Assembly (NCBI GenBank): GCA_032051265.1
Contig: DAMBYU010000001.1
Span: forward strand, 682,001-746,000
Origin: Dryocola sp032051265
GTDB lineage: Bacteria; Pseudomonadota; Gammaproteobacteria; Enterobacterales; Enterobacteriaceae
Length of the DNA stretch: 64,000 nucleotides
Reading direction: 5' to 3'
The notes under the pieces were generated by a model. The model searched no databases, had not been told where the DNA came from, and was given only the letters and a program-made list of their open reading frames with translations. Both the position numbers and the translations under genes were made by a program. Below are positions 34,556 through 43,620 of this stretch, piece by piece. Position 1 is the stretch's first letter. Every line of letters starts with the position of its first letter.

Positions 34556-34900
34556 TTACTGCACTATCAGTTGATCCCGGAGATATTTTTCCATGCCGAC
34601 CCCGCGGCACTGGTACTCAAGGGTTACTTTCTGATTCAGGCACAAAGCACCGCTGCTCAGGCTACAGGTTTTTATCGGCTCGCCATAAGGGAAGGCGGCA
34701 ATATATCCCCACTGCTGGCACTGGTGACTGGCGGTGGTCTGCGCGATGAAGGTATCAACCTTTCCTTTTTGCAGCGGAGCGAGATCGAACCCAAGGCGCA
34801 CTACGCCCACGGTTTCGCTGCCTTTAACCGGCTGCGGATTTTTATTGAAGGTACAGCCGCTTAATAAAAGGAGGGCAATAAATAAAGAAGAGCGATGCAT
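34556..34900 (-). CDS. yecR: YecR-like lipoprotein
   Basis: This 114-residue protein has a lipoprotein signal MHRSSLFIALLLLSGC (lipobox LSGC, Cys16) and a small domain with QCQQWGYIAAFPYGEP and four further cysteines. It matches YecR-type lipoproteins, which lie next to ftnA in E. coli and belong to the flagellar regulon there. A GCCGATAG element on the minus strand near 35104 is far from the start and lacks a -35, so flagellar control is not shown here. Confidence 0.85.
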   Translation of the reverse strand: MHRSSLFIALLLLSGCTFNKNPQPVKGSETVGVVRLGFDLAPLQKGKVDTFIAQTTASHQCQQWGYIAAFPYGEPIKTCSLSSGALCLNQKVTLEYQCRGVGMEKYLRDQLIVQ

Positions 34901-35288
34901 GGTGTTAAGCCTCGTCTGGCACTTTTTTATAGGGTAGCACGTCCGGAATCCTGAGCATCATCGTCAGCAGAAAGCGAAAAAATTTTGTTGAAAATCACGC
35001 TAAAATCCATCCCTAATGCAAATTTATCCTTCACTGCAGGAGCTCATTTACCTTAAGCGGGAAAACCCGTAGCGCTCGTACAACGCAGAACAGTCTGGGA
35101 TGCTATCGGCGAACGCCACGTTTAGGTAGCAGAAACATGAGCGCATCTTAGTTTTTTAAAACAATCTTTCATTAAATTTGAAAGTATGTTTGCCAGATAG
35201 TATGGTTAGTCTATACATGTGGTTCACTACGACTATTCATCACGGCTTTTCACCCAACATGGCCGTGACCCAATCAGGAGACGAAAGA
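34901..35288. other. Intergenic region between yecR and the isomerase gene
   Basis: 388 bases between divergent genes. The right half is AT-rich and holds a ribosome site (AGGAG, 35277-35281) for the next gene. A stretch around 35055-35150 is more GC-rich and has several short inverted repeats, but I could not assign it to a known RNA or coding sequence. Confidence 0.4.
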
Positions 35289-35927
35289 ATGAAAATTGCA
35301 CTGATGATGGAAAACAGTCAGGCTGGCAAAAACGCCATCATCCTTAAAGAGCTGCAGGCGGTTGCGGCTGAGAAAGAGTATCCGGTTTATAACGTCGGCA
35401 TGAGCGATGAGCAGGATCACCACCTGACCTATATCCACCTGGGCATTATGGCAAGCATCCTGCTGAATGCTAAAGCGGTTGATTTTGTGGTCACCGGTTG
35501 CGGTACGGGTCAGGGCGCGCTGATGTCACTGAATATCCACCCGGGCGTTATGTGCGGCTACTGTATCGACCCTGCGGATGCCTTCCTGTTCTCGCAGATC
35601 AACAACGGTAACGCGCTGGCGCTGCCGTTTGCTAAAGGCTTCGGCTGGGGCGCAGAGCTGAACGTTCGTTATATCTTCGAAAAAGCTTTCACCGGGCGTA
35701 AAGGCGAAGGTTACCCGGTCGAGCGTAAAGAGCCGCAGGTTCGTAACGCCGGTATTCTCAGCCAGGTTAAAGCGGCCGTGGTGAAAGAGAACTATCTCGA
35801 TACGCTGCGTGCTATTGATCCTGAGCTGGTAAAAACGGCTGTTTCCGGCGAGCGCTTCCAGAAGTGCTTCTTCGAGAACTGCCAGAACCAGGAGATTGAA
35901 GCGTTCGTTCGCGAAATCCTTGCTTAA
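35289..35927 (+). CDS. RpiB/LacA/LacB-family sugar-phosphate isomerase
   Basis: The start at 35289 has AGGAG 7 bases upstream and begins MKIALMMENSQAGKNAIILK, giving 212 residues; the frame is open from 35178 but without a ribosome site. The RpiB/LacAB fold is suggested by the N-terminal strand and by VDFVVTGCGTGQGALMSLN (about 63-81), which contains the family active-site Cys-Gly-Thr-Gly. A C-terminal extension (about 140-212) is longer than in RpiB. It probably isomerises a sugar or uronate phosphate or free ketose/aldose; the substrate cannot be read from context because the gene stands alone before a terminator. Confidence 0.8.
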   Translation: MKIALMMENSQAGKNAIILKELQAVAAEKEYPVYNVGMSDEQDHHLTYIHLGIMASILLNAKAVDFVVTGCGTGQGALMSLNIHPGVMCGYCIDPADAFLFSQINNGNALALPFAKGFGWGAELNVRYIFEKAFTGRKGEGYPVERKEPQVRNAGILSQVKAAVVKENYLDTLRAIDPELVKTAVSGERFQKCFFENCQNQEIEAFVREILA

Positions 35928-35938
35928 TTAAGACCATA

Positions 35939-35967
35939 ACGGCCGGCAAATGCTGGCCGTTTTTTTA
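35939..35967 (+). terminator. Terminator after the isomerase gene
   Basis: Arms ACGGCCGGC (35939-35947) and GCTGGCCGT (35952-35960) with one G-T pair, loop AAAT, then seven T residues. Confidence 0.92.
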
Positions 35968-35985
35968 GCGCTAATCTTCTTCGCA

Positions 35986-37404
35986 TCATCTCTTATTCGA
36001 AACTGAACTGCCCGCCGTGCGCGGCAGACGCAGCAAATCAAAAAGCCCAATCAGGCAGATAAGCGTAATCAACACAAACGAAATTTTAATGCTGATACCG
36101 GGCAGGGTGCTCAGACCCAGCCACCCGCTGATTTTCTCCCCAAGCCTGATGCCGATGGCGCCAAGCGTAATGCCCAGCCCTACGGAAAGCTGGGTTGCCG
36201 TGCTGAACAGTGTATTAGCGTAGCTCATCTGCTGGGCGGGAATATCCGCAAAAGCCAGCGTGCTGATGCCGGTAAACTGCATCGAGCGAAACAGCCCGCC
36301 AAGAAACAGGATGACGATTGTCACCCACGTCGCGGTATGCGGCGTAAGAAAAGCGCAGGCGAGCAGGGCGGCGACGTTCAGCAAGCCGTTAAGGATAAGT
36401 AGCTTTTTAAAACCAAGCGCACGAATAAGCGGCGTGGTGCCGGGCTTCATCGTCAGGTTGCCTGCAAATACCGCCAGCACCAGCAAACCTGAATGAAACG
36501 CATCCATACCAAATCCCACCTGAAACAGCAGCGGCAGCAAAAACGGCACGGCGCTGATTGAGGTGCGGAACAGCGAGCCGCCGTACATCGTGACGCCGAA
36601 GGTCTGTACTTTTAAAGCATCCAGCCGAATCATGGGATGGGCCGCGTGTTTAAAATGCCGGAGTGAAAACCACAGCGCTGCCGCTCCCGACGCCAGTAAA
36701 GCTACCGTAGCGACGGCATTGATACTGGCTTCTCCCAGCATTTCCAGCCCGTATACCAGGCAAATCATGGCGATTGCGGTGCTGATGAAACCCACGCCAT
36801 CAAACGGGCGGCGCTCGTCATCGTGCACGTCTGGTATTAGCCGCCAGGCCAGCGCCATTGCAGCAAGCCCAAGAGGAAGGTTGATATAAAAAATCCAGCG
36901 CCACGATGCATAGCTGGTGATAAAGCCGCCCAGCGGCGGCCCGATAATTGGGGCGACCAGGGCAGGCCAGGTTAATGTCGCTATGGCGGAGATCAGCTGA
37001 TTTTTCGGCGTCGTTCTTAATACCGCAAGGCGGCCTACCGGCACCATTAACGCGCCCCCAATGCCCTGCAAGACACGCATCGCGATAAACTGCTCAAGGC
37101 TGTTGGCGAGGCCACACAGTACGGAGGCGAGGGTAAAGATACCCAGCGCCAGGGTAAAGACTTTACGCGCGCCAAAGCGGTCGGCGATCCAGCCGCTGGC
37201 GGGAATAAGTACCGCAAGGGTAAGCAGATAGGCGCTCATGCCTGTGTTCAGGTCCACGGCATCCACGCCGAAGGTTCGCGCCATCTCCGGCAGAGCGGTC
37301 GCAATCACCGTCCCGTCGAGAAACTCCATAAAAAATGCGCCAGCGACCAGCAGCGCGGTTAAGGATATGCCGCGTTTTTGTGCAGATGGGACGTTGTCAG
37401 ACAT
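35986..37404 (-). CDS. DHA2-family MFS efflux transporter
   Basis: This 472-residue protein has about 14 hydrophobic segments. Typical DHA2 motifs: motif D1/C-like FLDGTVIATALPEM (about 28-41), motif A GWIADRFGARKVF, and motif C-like GPPLGGFITSYASWRW. It resembles the HsrA/MdtD/EmrB group of proton-driven multidrug exporters. There is no adjacent membrane-fusion gene, so it would act alone across the inner membrane. Substrate unknown. Confidence 0.85.
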   Translation of the reverse strand: MSDNVPSAQKRGISLTALLVAGAFFMEFLDGTVIATALPEMARTFGVDAVDLNTGMSAYLLTLAVLIPASGWIADRFGARKVFTLALGIFTLASVLCGLANSLEQFIAMRVLQGIGGALMVPVGRLAVLRTTPKNQLISAIATLTWPALVAPIIGPPLGGFITSYASWRWIFYINLPLGLAAMALAWRLIPDVHDDERRPFDGVGFISTAIAMICLVYGLEMLGEASINAVATVALLASGAAALWFSLRHFKHAAHPMIRLDALKVQTFGVTMYGGSLFRTSISAVPFLLPLLFQVGFGMDAFHSGLLVLAVFAGNLTMKPGTTPLIRALGFKKLLILNGLLNVAALLACAFLTPHTATWVTIVILFLGGLFRSMQFTGISTLAFADIPAQQMSYANTLFSTATQLSVGLGITLGAIGIRLGEKISGWLGLSTLPGISIKISFVLITLICLIGLFDLLRLPRTAGSSVSNKR

Positions 37405-37521
37405 GGTTGCCGCTCGAAATTAAAATAATGTTTTAAAAATTCACCGAAACAGATAATCAGGTAAGTGTTGGATTTGCAACTGCTTTTATGTGAATAGCTT
37501 GTAAAAACCCCACTCAAATTA

Positions 37522-37537
37522 TGTGATACACATCACA
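37522..37537 (+). promoter_or_regulatory. CRP site upstream of azuC
   Basis: TGTGA-TACACA-TCACA is a perfect CRP half-site pair. Its centre is about 48 bases before the predicted azuC start site. The azuC promoter is predicted as TTGATT (37544-37549), a 16-base spacer and TATTAT (37566-37571). Confidence 0.8.
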
Positions 37538-37619
37538 AAACTATTGATTTCTGTGATGGAAATCATATTATAGGTCGCATAACGAGCAACACCTGTATAA
37601 ATAAAAACCGGAGTACATA

Positions 37620-37703
37620 ATGAAACTGCGCAAAATTCTGAAAAGCATGTTCGAAAACTACTGCAAAACCTTCAAAGACGTACCGCCGGGCGCGATGTTC
37701 TGA
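37620..37703 (+). CDS. azuC: AzuC small membrane-associated protein
   Basis: This 27-residue ORF begins MKLRKILKSMFENYCKTF and continues with KDVPPGAMF. It is nearly identical to E. coli AzuC (28 residues, ending GNMFR); here Asn is replaced by Ala and the last Arg is absent. The N-terminal half is a basic amphipathic helix. In E. coli AzuC binds GlpD at the inner membrane and raises its activity. A CCGGAG ribosome site precedes the ATG. Confidence 0.9.
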   Translation: MKLRKILKSMFENYCKTFKDVPPGAMF

Positions 37704-37717
37704 GAAAGCGTGATGCT

Positions 37718-37745
37718 AAAAAAACCTGCCGAGGCAGGTTTTTTT
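37718..37745 (+). terminator. azuC/AzuCR terminator
   Basis: Arms AAAACCTGC (37721-37729) and GCAGGTTTT (37734-37742), loop CGAG, A-run before and T-run after. It can also serve the convergent symporter gene. Confidence 0.92.
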
Positions 37746-37762
37746 GTGTCCGCAATTCAGGT

Positions 37763-39322
37763 TTATGAGTGTGAAACAGCTTCACGTACCGCGACTTCAT
37801 CCCCCGGGGATTTGAATAGTTTGCTGTTGCCCCAGCACTCTTCATAGCGGTGGCCGACCAGATTCTCTATCACCACCCGCACTTCCGGTTGGATATCTTC
37901 GAGCCTGCCGCCTGCTTTGATACGCGCAACCTCCTCAAGCACAACCATATGGGCCTTACGGTCCAGCTTCATTTGCGTGCTGAAGACTACCGCCGCCAGC
38001 GCCAGAACCACCACGCCCACGCAGAAGACGACCGCAATCGCGTTGACCGCGCTTTCCGGCTGCACGTGCGCTTTTGACTGGAAGCCGTAGTAGCTGAGAA
38101 TAGATCCCATGGTGAAGACGATAATCGAGCGCAGAATTTTGCCTGAGAACGTCATCGCGCCCGCATAAATTCCCTCGCGACGACGGCCGGTAAAGACTTC
38201 ATCCACATCCGCAAGAAAGGTGTAAACCGTCCACGGAATGTAGTAAACGCCACCGGTCCCCAGACCAAACAGAATGGTAATGCCGAACATCAGGATCGTT
38301 GCGATATGCACCGGCAGGTGGAAGAAGTACAGCGAGGTATAACAAACCACCGAGAAAATAACGATGCTCAGCGCCATAATGTACGGCTTACTGAACCCTT
38401 TTTTCACACAAATACCAATAAACACCGCGGTTGAAATTAACTGCAGAATCGAGTTCAGGCTATTAAGCCCCGCAACCATCGCCGGGTCGTGCTGCAGCAC
38501 AAAAATCACGAAGTAGGTGAAGATAGAAGCGAACAGCCATTCGGCGCCAAAGCCGCACAGATACATGCCTAAATGTTTGCGGAAGACGCGCAGATGGAAG
38601 GTTGATCGCATATCAGCAGCAAGGCCGGTCAGGGTTCTGAACAGCGTGGTTTTCGCTTTCTGCACCATCTCCTGCGGACGGGCATGTTCCCACGAAGAGA
38701 AATAGAGGCAGGCAATGGCGAGGCACAAAATTACGCCATAGGTAATCCCTGTCAGGAAGAACGGCTGGGCAGAATCTTTGCCGTAAAGCAGAATAAATTG
38801 TCCCGGAATAAAGGCGGCGAGGAAGTTGGCCAGCTTACCGAAAATCGCTTTATAGCCGGTCAGTTTGGAACGCAGGGTGAAATCGCTGGTCATTTCAGTG
38901 GCGAGCGTTTCGTATGGCACCATGACCGAGGTATAGATAAGCTCGAAAATGGCATAGGTGCATAGGTAGTACCAGAAGCCGAAGCCATCCACCCACAACA
39001 GCGGGTAGAACATCATCAGCGGAATACCCATTAACAAAAAGAAGCGGCGACGGCCAAAGCGCTGCCCGAGTCTGGTACTGCCGAAGTTATCGGTTAAATA
39101 TCCCATTAGCGGATTGCTGATAGCATCAATAATGCTGGCGACGGAAAAGATAAACGATGCTTCAAGCAGCGTCAGTCCGCAGAAGGTGGTGTAAAAATAG
39201 AGCAACCACGCGCCGCTGATAGCCAGCGCGCCGCTACCCAGCAGGTTACCGCCCCCGTAAGCCAGCTGGTGACGTAACAGCACCGGACGCGCCTGGCCGG
39301 AGATGCCGTTTGTTCCTTTCAT
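37763..39322 (-). CDS. GPH-family (MelB-like) sugar:cation symporter, possibly oligogalacturonide-type
   Basis: This 519-residue protein has 12 hydrophobic segments. GPH signatures are present: AYGGGNLLGSGALAISGAWL (about 21-40), DAISNPLMGYLTDNF (about 66-80) and RFGRRRFFLL. Unlike MelB it has an extra soluble C-terminal tail (about 460-519, VARIKAGGRLEDIQPEVRVV). The overall pattern recalls TogT, the oligogalacturonide carrier of pectinolytic enterobacteria, but that assignment is from memory and weak. A CRP-like site lies 68-83 bases upstream of the start, fitting a catabolite-controlled carrier. Confidence 0.75.
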   Translation of the reverse strand: MKGTNGISGQARPVLLRHQLAYGGGNLLGSGALAISGAWLLYFYTTFCGLTLLEASFIFSVASIIDAISNPLMGYLTDNFGSTRLGQRFGRRRFFLLMGIPLMMFYPLLWVDGFGFWYYLCTYAIFELIYTSVMVPYETLATEMTSDFTLRSKLTGYKAIFGKLANFLAAFIPGQFILLYGKDSAQPFFLTGITYGVILCLAIACLYFSSWEHARPQEMVQKAKTTLFRTLTGLAADMRSTFHLRVFRKHLGMYLCGFGAEWLFASIFTYFVIFVLQHDPAMVAGLNSLNSILQLISTAVFIGICVKKGFSKPYIMALSIVIFSVVCYTSLYFFHLPVHIATILMFGITILFGLGTGGVYYIPWTVYTFLADVDEVFTGRRREGIYAGAMTFSGKILRSIIVFTMGSILSYYGFQSKAHVQPESAVNAIAVVFCVGVVVLALAAVVFSTQMKLDRKAHMVVLEEVARIKAGGRLEDIQPEVRVVIENLVGHRYEECWGNSKLFKSPGDEVAVREAVSHS

Positions 39323-39389
39323 TATTTTGAACCTTCGTTTTATATTTTTTAGAAGATGGGTTCTTATAAATTGATACAGGAAGGATGAT

Positions 39390-39405
39390 TGTGACGCGGG
39401 TCACC
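39390..39405 (-). promoter_or_regulatory. CRP-like site upstream of the GPH symporter
   Basis: TGTGA-CGCGGG-TCACC has nine of ten CRP half-site bases and is about 75 bases from the symporter ATG. The rest of the 39323-39666 gap holds only the yecJ leader. Confidence 0.65.
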
Positions 39406-39666
39406 GAATTTGTAAGCTGGCGTAAAAGAATCTTTTTAATGAGATCGAGATTCCACTTTCTTATTCCGTAGTCTAAATAAACTAACGGCCTGTTGCACTT
39501 TCAGGAATAAGATTCTGCGAGGTGGAACGAGCATTACGGCAGAAAAGCACTATCACTACCTCGCCTGCAAAGGGAGTTGTGGATACCGGTATGCGTTTGA
39601 ATGGATGGTTGCCTCAGGCTTCATGGCGCATGTACTATGGCGCGCAATATGAAACAGGAGAGAAAG

Positions 39667-39918
39667 ATGTCTGAACAATTATCTGCCGACCAGGAGCTGG
39701 TTTCCGACGTGGTCGCCTGCCAGCTGGTGATTAAACAAATCCTCGACGTGATTGACGTTATCGCCCCGGTTGAAGTACGCGACAAGATGGCCGGCCAGCT
39801 TAAAACGATCGACTTCGCAACCCATCCTGCCGCGGCAGATCCGGTAACCCGCCGTGCCATCCAGAAGGCAATAGCGCTTATTGAGCTGAAATTCACGCCG
39901 CAAAAAGAGGCGCATTAA
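39667..39918 (+). CDS. yecJ: YecJ, DUF2766 small protein
   Basis: The start at 39667 (MSEQLSADQELVSDVVACQL) matches E. coli YecJ and gives the same 83 residues; GGAGAG is upstream. It is acidic and helical, with VIKQILDVIDVIAPVEVRDK in the middle. Function unknown. In E. coli it also lies in the yecA-ftnA-azuC neighbourhood. Confidence 0.92.
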   Translation: MSEQLSADQELVSDVVACQLVIKQILDVIDVIAPVEVRDKMAGQLKTIDFATHPAAADPVTRRAIQKAIALIELKFTPQKEAH

Positions 39919-39969
39919 AGCTTTAAGGCGGATGATGTTGATGCTTATCCGTCTTACGTTGAACCTGCC

Positions 39970-41313
39970 TTAAAAGAGCGTCATCACCAGTAAATAACTC
40001 GCCACACAGGCACAGCTCACGCCAATCAGCCCCGGCAGAATAAAGCTGTGGTTGATGATGAACTTGCCAATGCGGGTGGTGCCGGAGCGGTCAAAGCCGA
40101 TACAGGCCAGATCGCTTGGGTAGGTCGGCAGCACAAAATAACCGTAGGATGCTGGAAAGAAGGCGATCAGCATTTTGGGTTCGACGCCCAGCATCAACCC
40201 CATCGGGGCTACCGCCGTCAGGGCTGCGGCCTGGCTGTTCACCAGTTTAGAAACCAGAAACAGCACTATCGCATAGGTCCACGGGTGGTTTTTCACCACG
40301 CCTTCCAGCGCCATTTTCAGCTCTTCGAGATGCGCCTGGAAAAACGTATCGCTCATCCATGCTACGCCAAACACCGAGAAAATCGCCACCATCCCGGCTT
40401 TAAATACCGCGCCATTCGAAATGGCCGTGGCGTTGACTTTGCACAGGATAAGCATCACCGCACCGGCAATCAGCATCATCATCTGAATCACCAGATTCAT
40501 GGATAGCGGTTTCATAACGCCTTTCACATCAAAGGCTGGACGCAGCTGCGGAAACGCGCCGAGCAGTACCACGACCAGAATCCCGCTAAAAAAAATCCAC
40601 GTTGACCAGTATGCCTGTTTTGGAAACGTCTGGTTCATCAGTGTTTCACTGCTGCCATAGATATAGTCGCGCTGTTTCGGCTCAGCAATTTTTGCCTGAA
40701 ATTCCGTATCGTCCGCCAGATCTTTGCCGCGTTTCAGGCTCCAGAGCGCGGCGATCAGTACGCCAAATAGCGAGGCCGGGACGGAAACCGAAAGGATTTC
40801 AAGAATACCCCACACGCGTCCCATACCGTGGCCCGCAGCCAGAATGGATACCAGCGACACCACGGCAACGGAGACCGGTGAGGCGGTGATCGCCATCTGA
40901 GAGGCGACAGAGGCCACGGCCATCGGGCGTTCCGGACGGATCCCCTTTTTCAGCGCGATATCGGCAACGATCGGAAACATGGTATATACCACGTGCCCGG
41001 TGCCGCACAGAAACGTCAGCGTCCAGGTGGTGAGCGGCGCCAGCAGCGTGATGTGCTGAGGATGTTTACGCAGCAGACGCTCGGCAAATTGCATCATCAC
41101 ATTCAGACCACCTGCCGTCTGGAGCGTGGCGGCGCAGCCGATGACGGCAAGAATAGTGAGCATGACGTCAACCGGCGGTTTACCCGGCTCCAGCCCAAAA
41201 ATAAAGGTCAGAATAAACAGTCCGATCCCGCTAATTAAGCCCAGGCCCATCCCGGCAAAGCGTGTGCCAATAAGCAGGCAGACAATAATGACGATAAATT
41301 CAATAGTGATCAT
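39970..41313 (-). CDS. DcuA/DcuB-family C4-dicarboxylate transporter
   Basis: This 447-residue protein has about 11 hydrophobic segments. Dcu signatures: EPGKPPVDVMLTILAVI (about 42-58), LCGTGHVVYTMFPIVADIAL (about 101-120) and ASPVSVAVVSLVSIL. DcuA/B exchange fumarate, malate, aspartate and succinate under anaerobic conditions. It diverges clearly from E. coli DcuB (for example in the N-terminus), so it is probably an additional paralogue. It sits next to a chemoreceptor, divergently oriented. Confidence 0.85.
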   Translation of the reverse strand: MITIEFIVIIVCLLIGTRFAGMGLGLISGIGLFILTFIFGLEPGKPPVDVMLTILAVIGCAATLQTAGGLNVMMQFAERLLRKHPQHITLLAPLTTWTLTFLCGTGHVVYTMFPIVADIALKKGIRPERPMAVASVASQMAITASPVSVAVVSLVSILAAGHGMGRVWGILEILSVSVPASLFGVLIAALWSLKRGKDLADDTEFQAKIAEPKQRDYIYGSSETLMNQTFPKQAYWSTWIFFSGILVVVLLGAFPQLRPAFDVKGVMKPLSMNLVIQMMMLIAGAVMLILCKVNATAISNGAVFKAGMVAIFSVFGVAWMSDTFFQAHLEELKMALEGVVKNHPWTYAIVLFLVSKLVNSQAAALTAVAPMGLMLGVEPKMLIAFFPASYGYFVLPTYPSDLACIGFDRSGTTRIGKFIINHSFILPGLIGVSCACVASYLLVMTLF

Positions 41314-41813
41314 AGTAATCCCTTAAATCTGGTTTTTAACCAAAGCATTACAGATTGTAAGGATTACCATTGGGATGTAGATCTGATTTGTTAAAACGTA
41401 ATGAAAACAGCTAGTTAGTAACAATTTATTAACATGACAGCAGGGGCGAATTGCCATAATGCTGCGCCAGAGGAAATTAGACCAGTCAATACGGCGCTCC
41501 CGATGTCGTTAATAAATCTATCGCGGGTTGTTAATTATGTTTCTAAAATATTACTTGTCGAATATCAATTGCTAAACAATTCACTTTGCGAAATAATGCC
41601 TGAAATAGCTTCTTTAAAAAAGATTGCGTAAAAAAGCAGCGAGTTTAAAAAGCCCGGCGCTTATTTTTTTCCATAAAAATCTTTACACGAGTACCATGCT
41701 TAACCATTTGAAATGAATATATTTCTTTATGAATGCTATTTGTGTAAATAATTTCAGTGATTTTTATGCTGGCCGATAGTAATGTTAATTATCATTAGCC
41801 GGAATACTACACT
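41314..41813. other. AT-rich intergenic region between the Dcu and chemoreceptor genes
   Basis: 500 bases, strongly AT-rich. A 65-codon open frame (41434-41631) has no ribosome site and no similarity I recognise; I do not call it. The region probably holds the two divergent promoters and could be an H-NS target. The candidate sigma-28 element is listed separately. Confidence 0.5.
41753..41779 (+). promoter_or_regulatory. Candidate weak sigma-28 promoter of the chemoreceptor
   Basis: GCCGATAG (41772-41779) matches the sigma-28 -10 in seven of eight bases; the -35 position (41753-41760, TTCAGTGA) matches only four. It lies 35 bases upstream of the GTG start. Confidence 0.4.
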
Positions 41814-43601
41814 GTGTTTACCTCCCTCCGTACCAGAATTTTAGTTGCCACCGTTTTAATTGTTGTTGGTGCTTTATCAATAAATACCTTTATCAATTAC
41901 TCGATTAGCCGTGCCGCTAATATAAAAGCTATTAACAGCACGCTCACTTCACTGACGGCAAGCCATACCGCAACGGTGAATCAGTGGATTGAAACCAAAA
42001 CCGCAGAGATTACTTCTCTCACGCCGCACGTGACGGATGCCGATCCTGTTGCGCTGCTGACCCAGATTGCCACTTCCGGAAACTTTATGAACGTGGCTAT
42101 TGGCTATCCGGATAAACGAACTATTTTGCCCGATCCTTCCGCATTACCGGAAGGATTCGATCCGACATCAAGACCGTGGTATATCCAGGCCGCACAGGCT
42201 AAAAAATCGATAGTGACTAATCCGTATTTTGATGTCACAACGAACAAATTAATTGTCACCGTAGCGGTTCCGCGTATTGATAACGGGCGGCTGCTGGGCG
42301 TAGTGGAAGGGGACATCCATATGGATGAGGTGATTGCCAACGTGCGCGCTATTCATCCTACGGAATACAGTTTTGGCATGCTGATGGATGCGGATGGCAC
42401 AATCATCGCTCACCCCGACGAAGCTTTGACGCTAAAACCCCTTTCCGGTATCGCGCCAGGGCTTGATCTCTCTGCATTTCTGCAGGCAAAATCGCCTGTT
42501 CTGGCTGATATTTCAGGCCGCCCGACTTTTATGGTTGCCATGCCGGTGAAGGGCACATCGTGGTTTATTGTCGTCGCCATGGACAAAGCAGAAGCTACCG
42601 CAAGCATGCGCTCGTTGCTATTAACATCAACGGCCTCGCTGTTTGTGCTGATTGCGCTTGCTGCCGGTATTGTTACGGTGATTACAAGACGTAGTATCGG
42701 CCCACTGATTCGCGTGCGTGAAGCGATGGATTCTATTGCTCAGGGTACGGAAGATTTAACCCAGCGGCTTGAGGTTAATGGTAAAGATGAGGTGGCGCAG
42801 ATTGCCAACGCGTTTAACCGCTTTGTGGATAAGCTCGCGGTGGTGATGAAATCTATTCGCAGCAGCAGTGAATCGGTGCGCATTTCATCACAAGAGATTG
42901 CCGTCGGAAATATCGACCTTTCCTCCCGCACGGACGCCGCCGCCGCAAGTTTGCAGCAAACTTCCGCGGCGCTTGAGCAGATCTCTTCTACCGTGGAGCT
43001 GTTTGCCAGTTCATCACGCGAGGCGAACACATCGGTAGTCTCAGCCGCTCAGGTTGCGCGGCGCGGTGGGGAATCCGTACGCGAGGTGATTCAGACTATG
43101 GATACCATCGAAGCGGCTTCTGAGAAAATCGGCAACATTATCGGCGTGATCGACGGCATCGCCTTTCAGACCAATATACTGGCGCTCAACGCCTCGGTGG
43201 AAGCCGCGCGCGCAGGCGAACAGGGCAGAGGCTTTGCCGTTGTTGCAAACGAGGTGCGTAATTTAGCAAGTCGTAGCGCAGAGGCAGCCAAGGAGATCAG
43301 AATGCTGGTTAACACCACGGTAACCAGCGTGTCGTCGGGGGCGAAACAGGTGCATCACACTGGCAATACGATGCAGGAAATCGTCAGTAGTGTCTCCTCG
43401 GTTACCTCTATCATGGCGGAAATTAACCAGGCGGCGGACGAACAGATGAAAGGCATTGCCGAGATAAATACTGCGGTGGCGCAACTGGACACCATGGTGC
43501 AACAGAACGCCGCGCTGGTAGAAGAATCAACCACTGCTTCAACAGTCCTCACCGACCAGGCCTGTGAGCTTGCCGTGGCGGTAAACCAGTTCCGCCTTTA
43601 A
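41814..43601 (+). CDS. Methyl-accepting chemotaxis protein with dCache sensor
   Basis: 595 residues from GTG. TM1 (about 8-27), periplasmic dCache domain (about 30-260), TM2 (about 267-290), HAMP (about 291-345), then the signalling helices with the hairpin tip GVIDGIAFQTNILALNASVE (about 445-464). In the sensor, SRPWY, NPYFD and GDIHMD recall the amino-acid-binding dCache motif, although the usual Tyr five residues before the Arg is Phe (FDPTSR). The C-terminus ends VNQFRL without the NWETF CheR/CheB tether. Probably senses a small amine or amino acid. Confidence 0.92.
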   Translation: MFTSLRTRILVATVLIVVGALSINTFINYSISRAANIKAINSTLTSLTASHTATVNQWIETKTAEITSLTPHVTDADPVALLTQIATSGNFMNVAIGYPDKRTILPDPSALPEGFDPTSRPWYIQAAQAKKSIVTNPYFDVTTNKLIVTVAVPRIDNGRLLGVVEGDIHMDEVIANVRAIHPTEYSFGMLMDADGTIIAHPDEALTLKPLSGIAPGLDLSAFLQAKSPVLADISGRPTFMVAMPVKGTSWFIVVAMDKAEATASMRSLLLTSTASLFVLIALAAGIVTVITRRSIGPLIRVREAMDSIAQGTEDLTQRLEVNGKDEVAQIANAFNRFVDKLAVVMKSIRSSSESVRISSQEIAVGNIDLSSRTDAAAASLQQTSAALEQISSTVELFASSSREANTSVVSAAQVARRGGESVREVIQTMDTIEAASEKIGNIIGVIDGIAFQTNILALNASVEAARAGEQGRGFAVVANEVRNLASRSAEAAKEIRMLVNTTVTSVSSGAKQVHHTGNTMQEIVSSVSSVTSIMAEINQAADEQMKGIAEINTAVAQLDTMVQQNAALVEESTTASTVLTDQACELAVAVNQFRL

Positions 43602-43620
43602 CGACGCCATAAAAGCAAAA

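Larger units (their letters stand above)
37578..37745 (+). ncRNA. azuCR: AzuCR dual-function RNA (IsrB)
   Basis: The transcript inferred from the promoter at 37544-37571 and the terminator at 37718-37745 is about 165 bases, the size expected of the E. coli dual-function RNA that both encodes AzuC and base-pairs with mRNAs (reported targets include cadA and galE). Boundaries are predicted. Base-pairing conservation was not tested. Confidence 0.7.

Noticed and set aside
35101..35127. GCCGATAG on the minus strand as a sigma-28 promoter for yecR
   Set aside because: The -35 position does not match and the start codon is about 200 bases away.
41434..41631. 65-codon frame in the AT-rich gap before the chemoreceptor
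   Set aside because: No ribosome site, no similarity I recognise, and the codons look like random AT-rich DNA.
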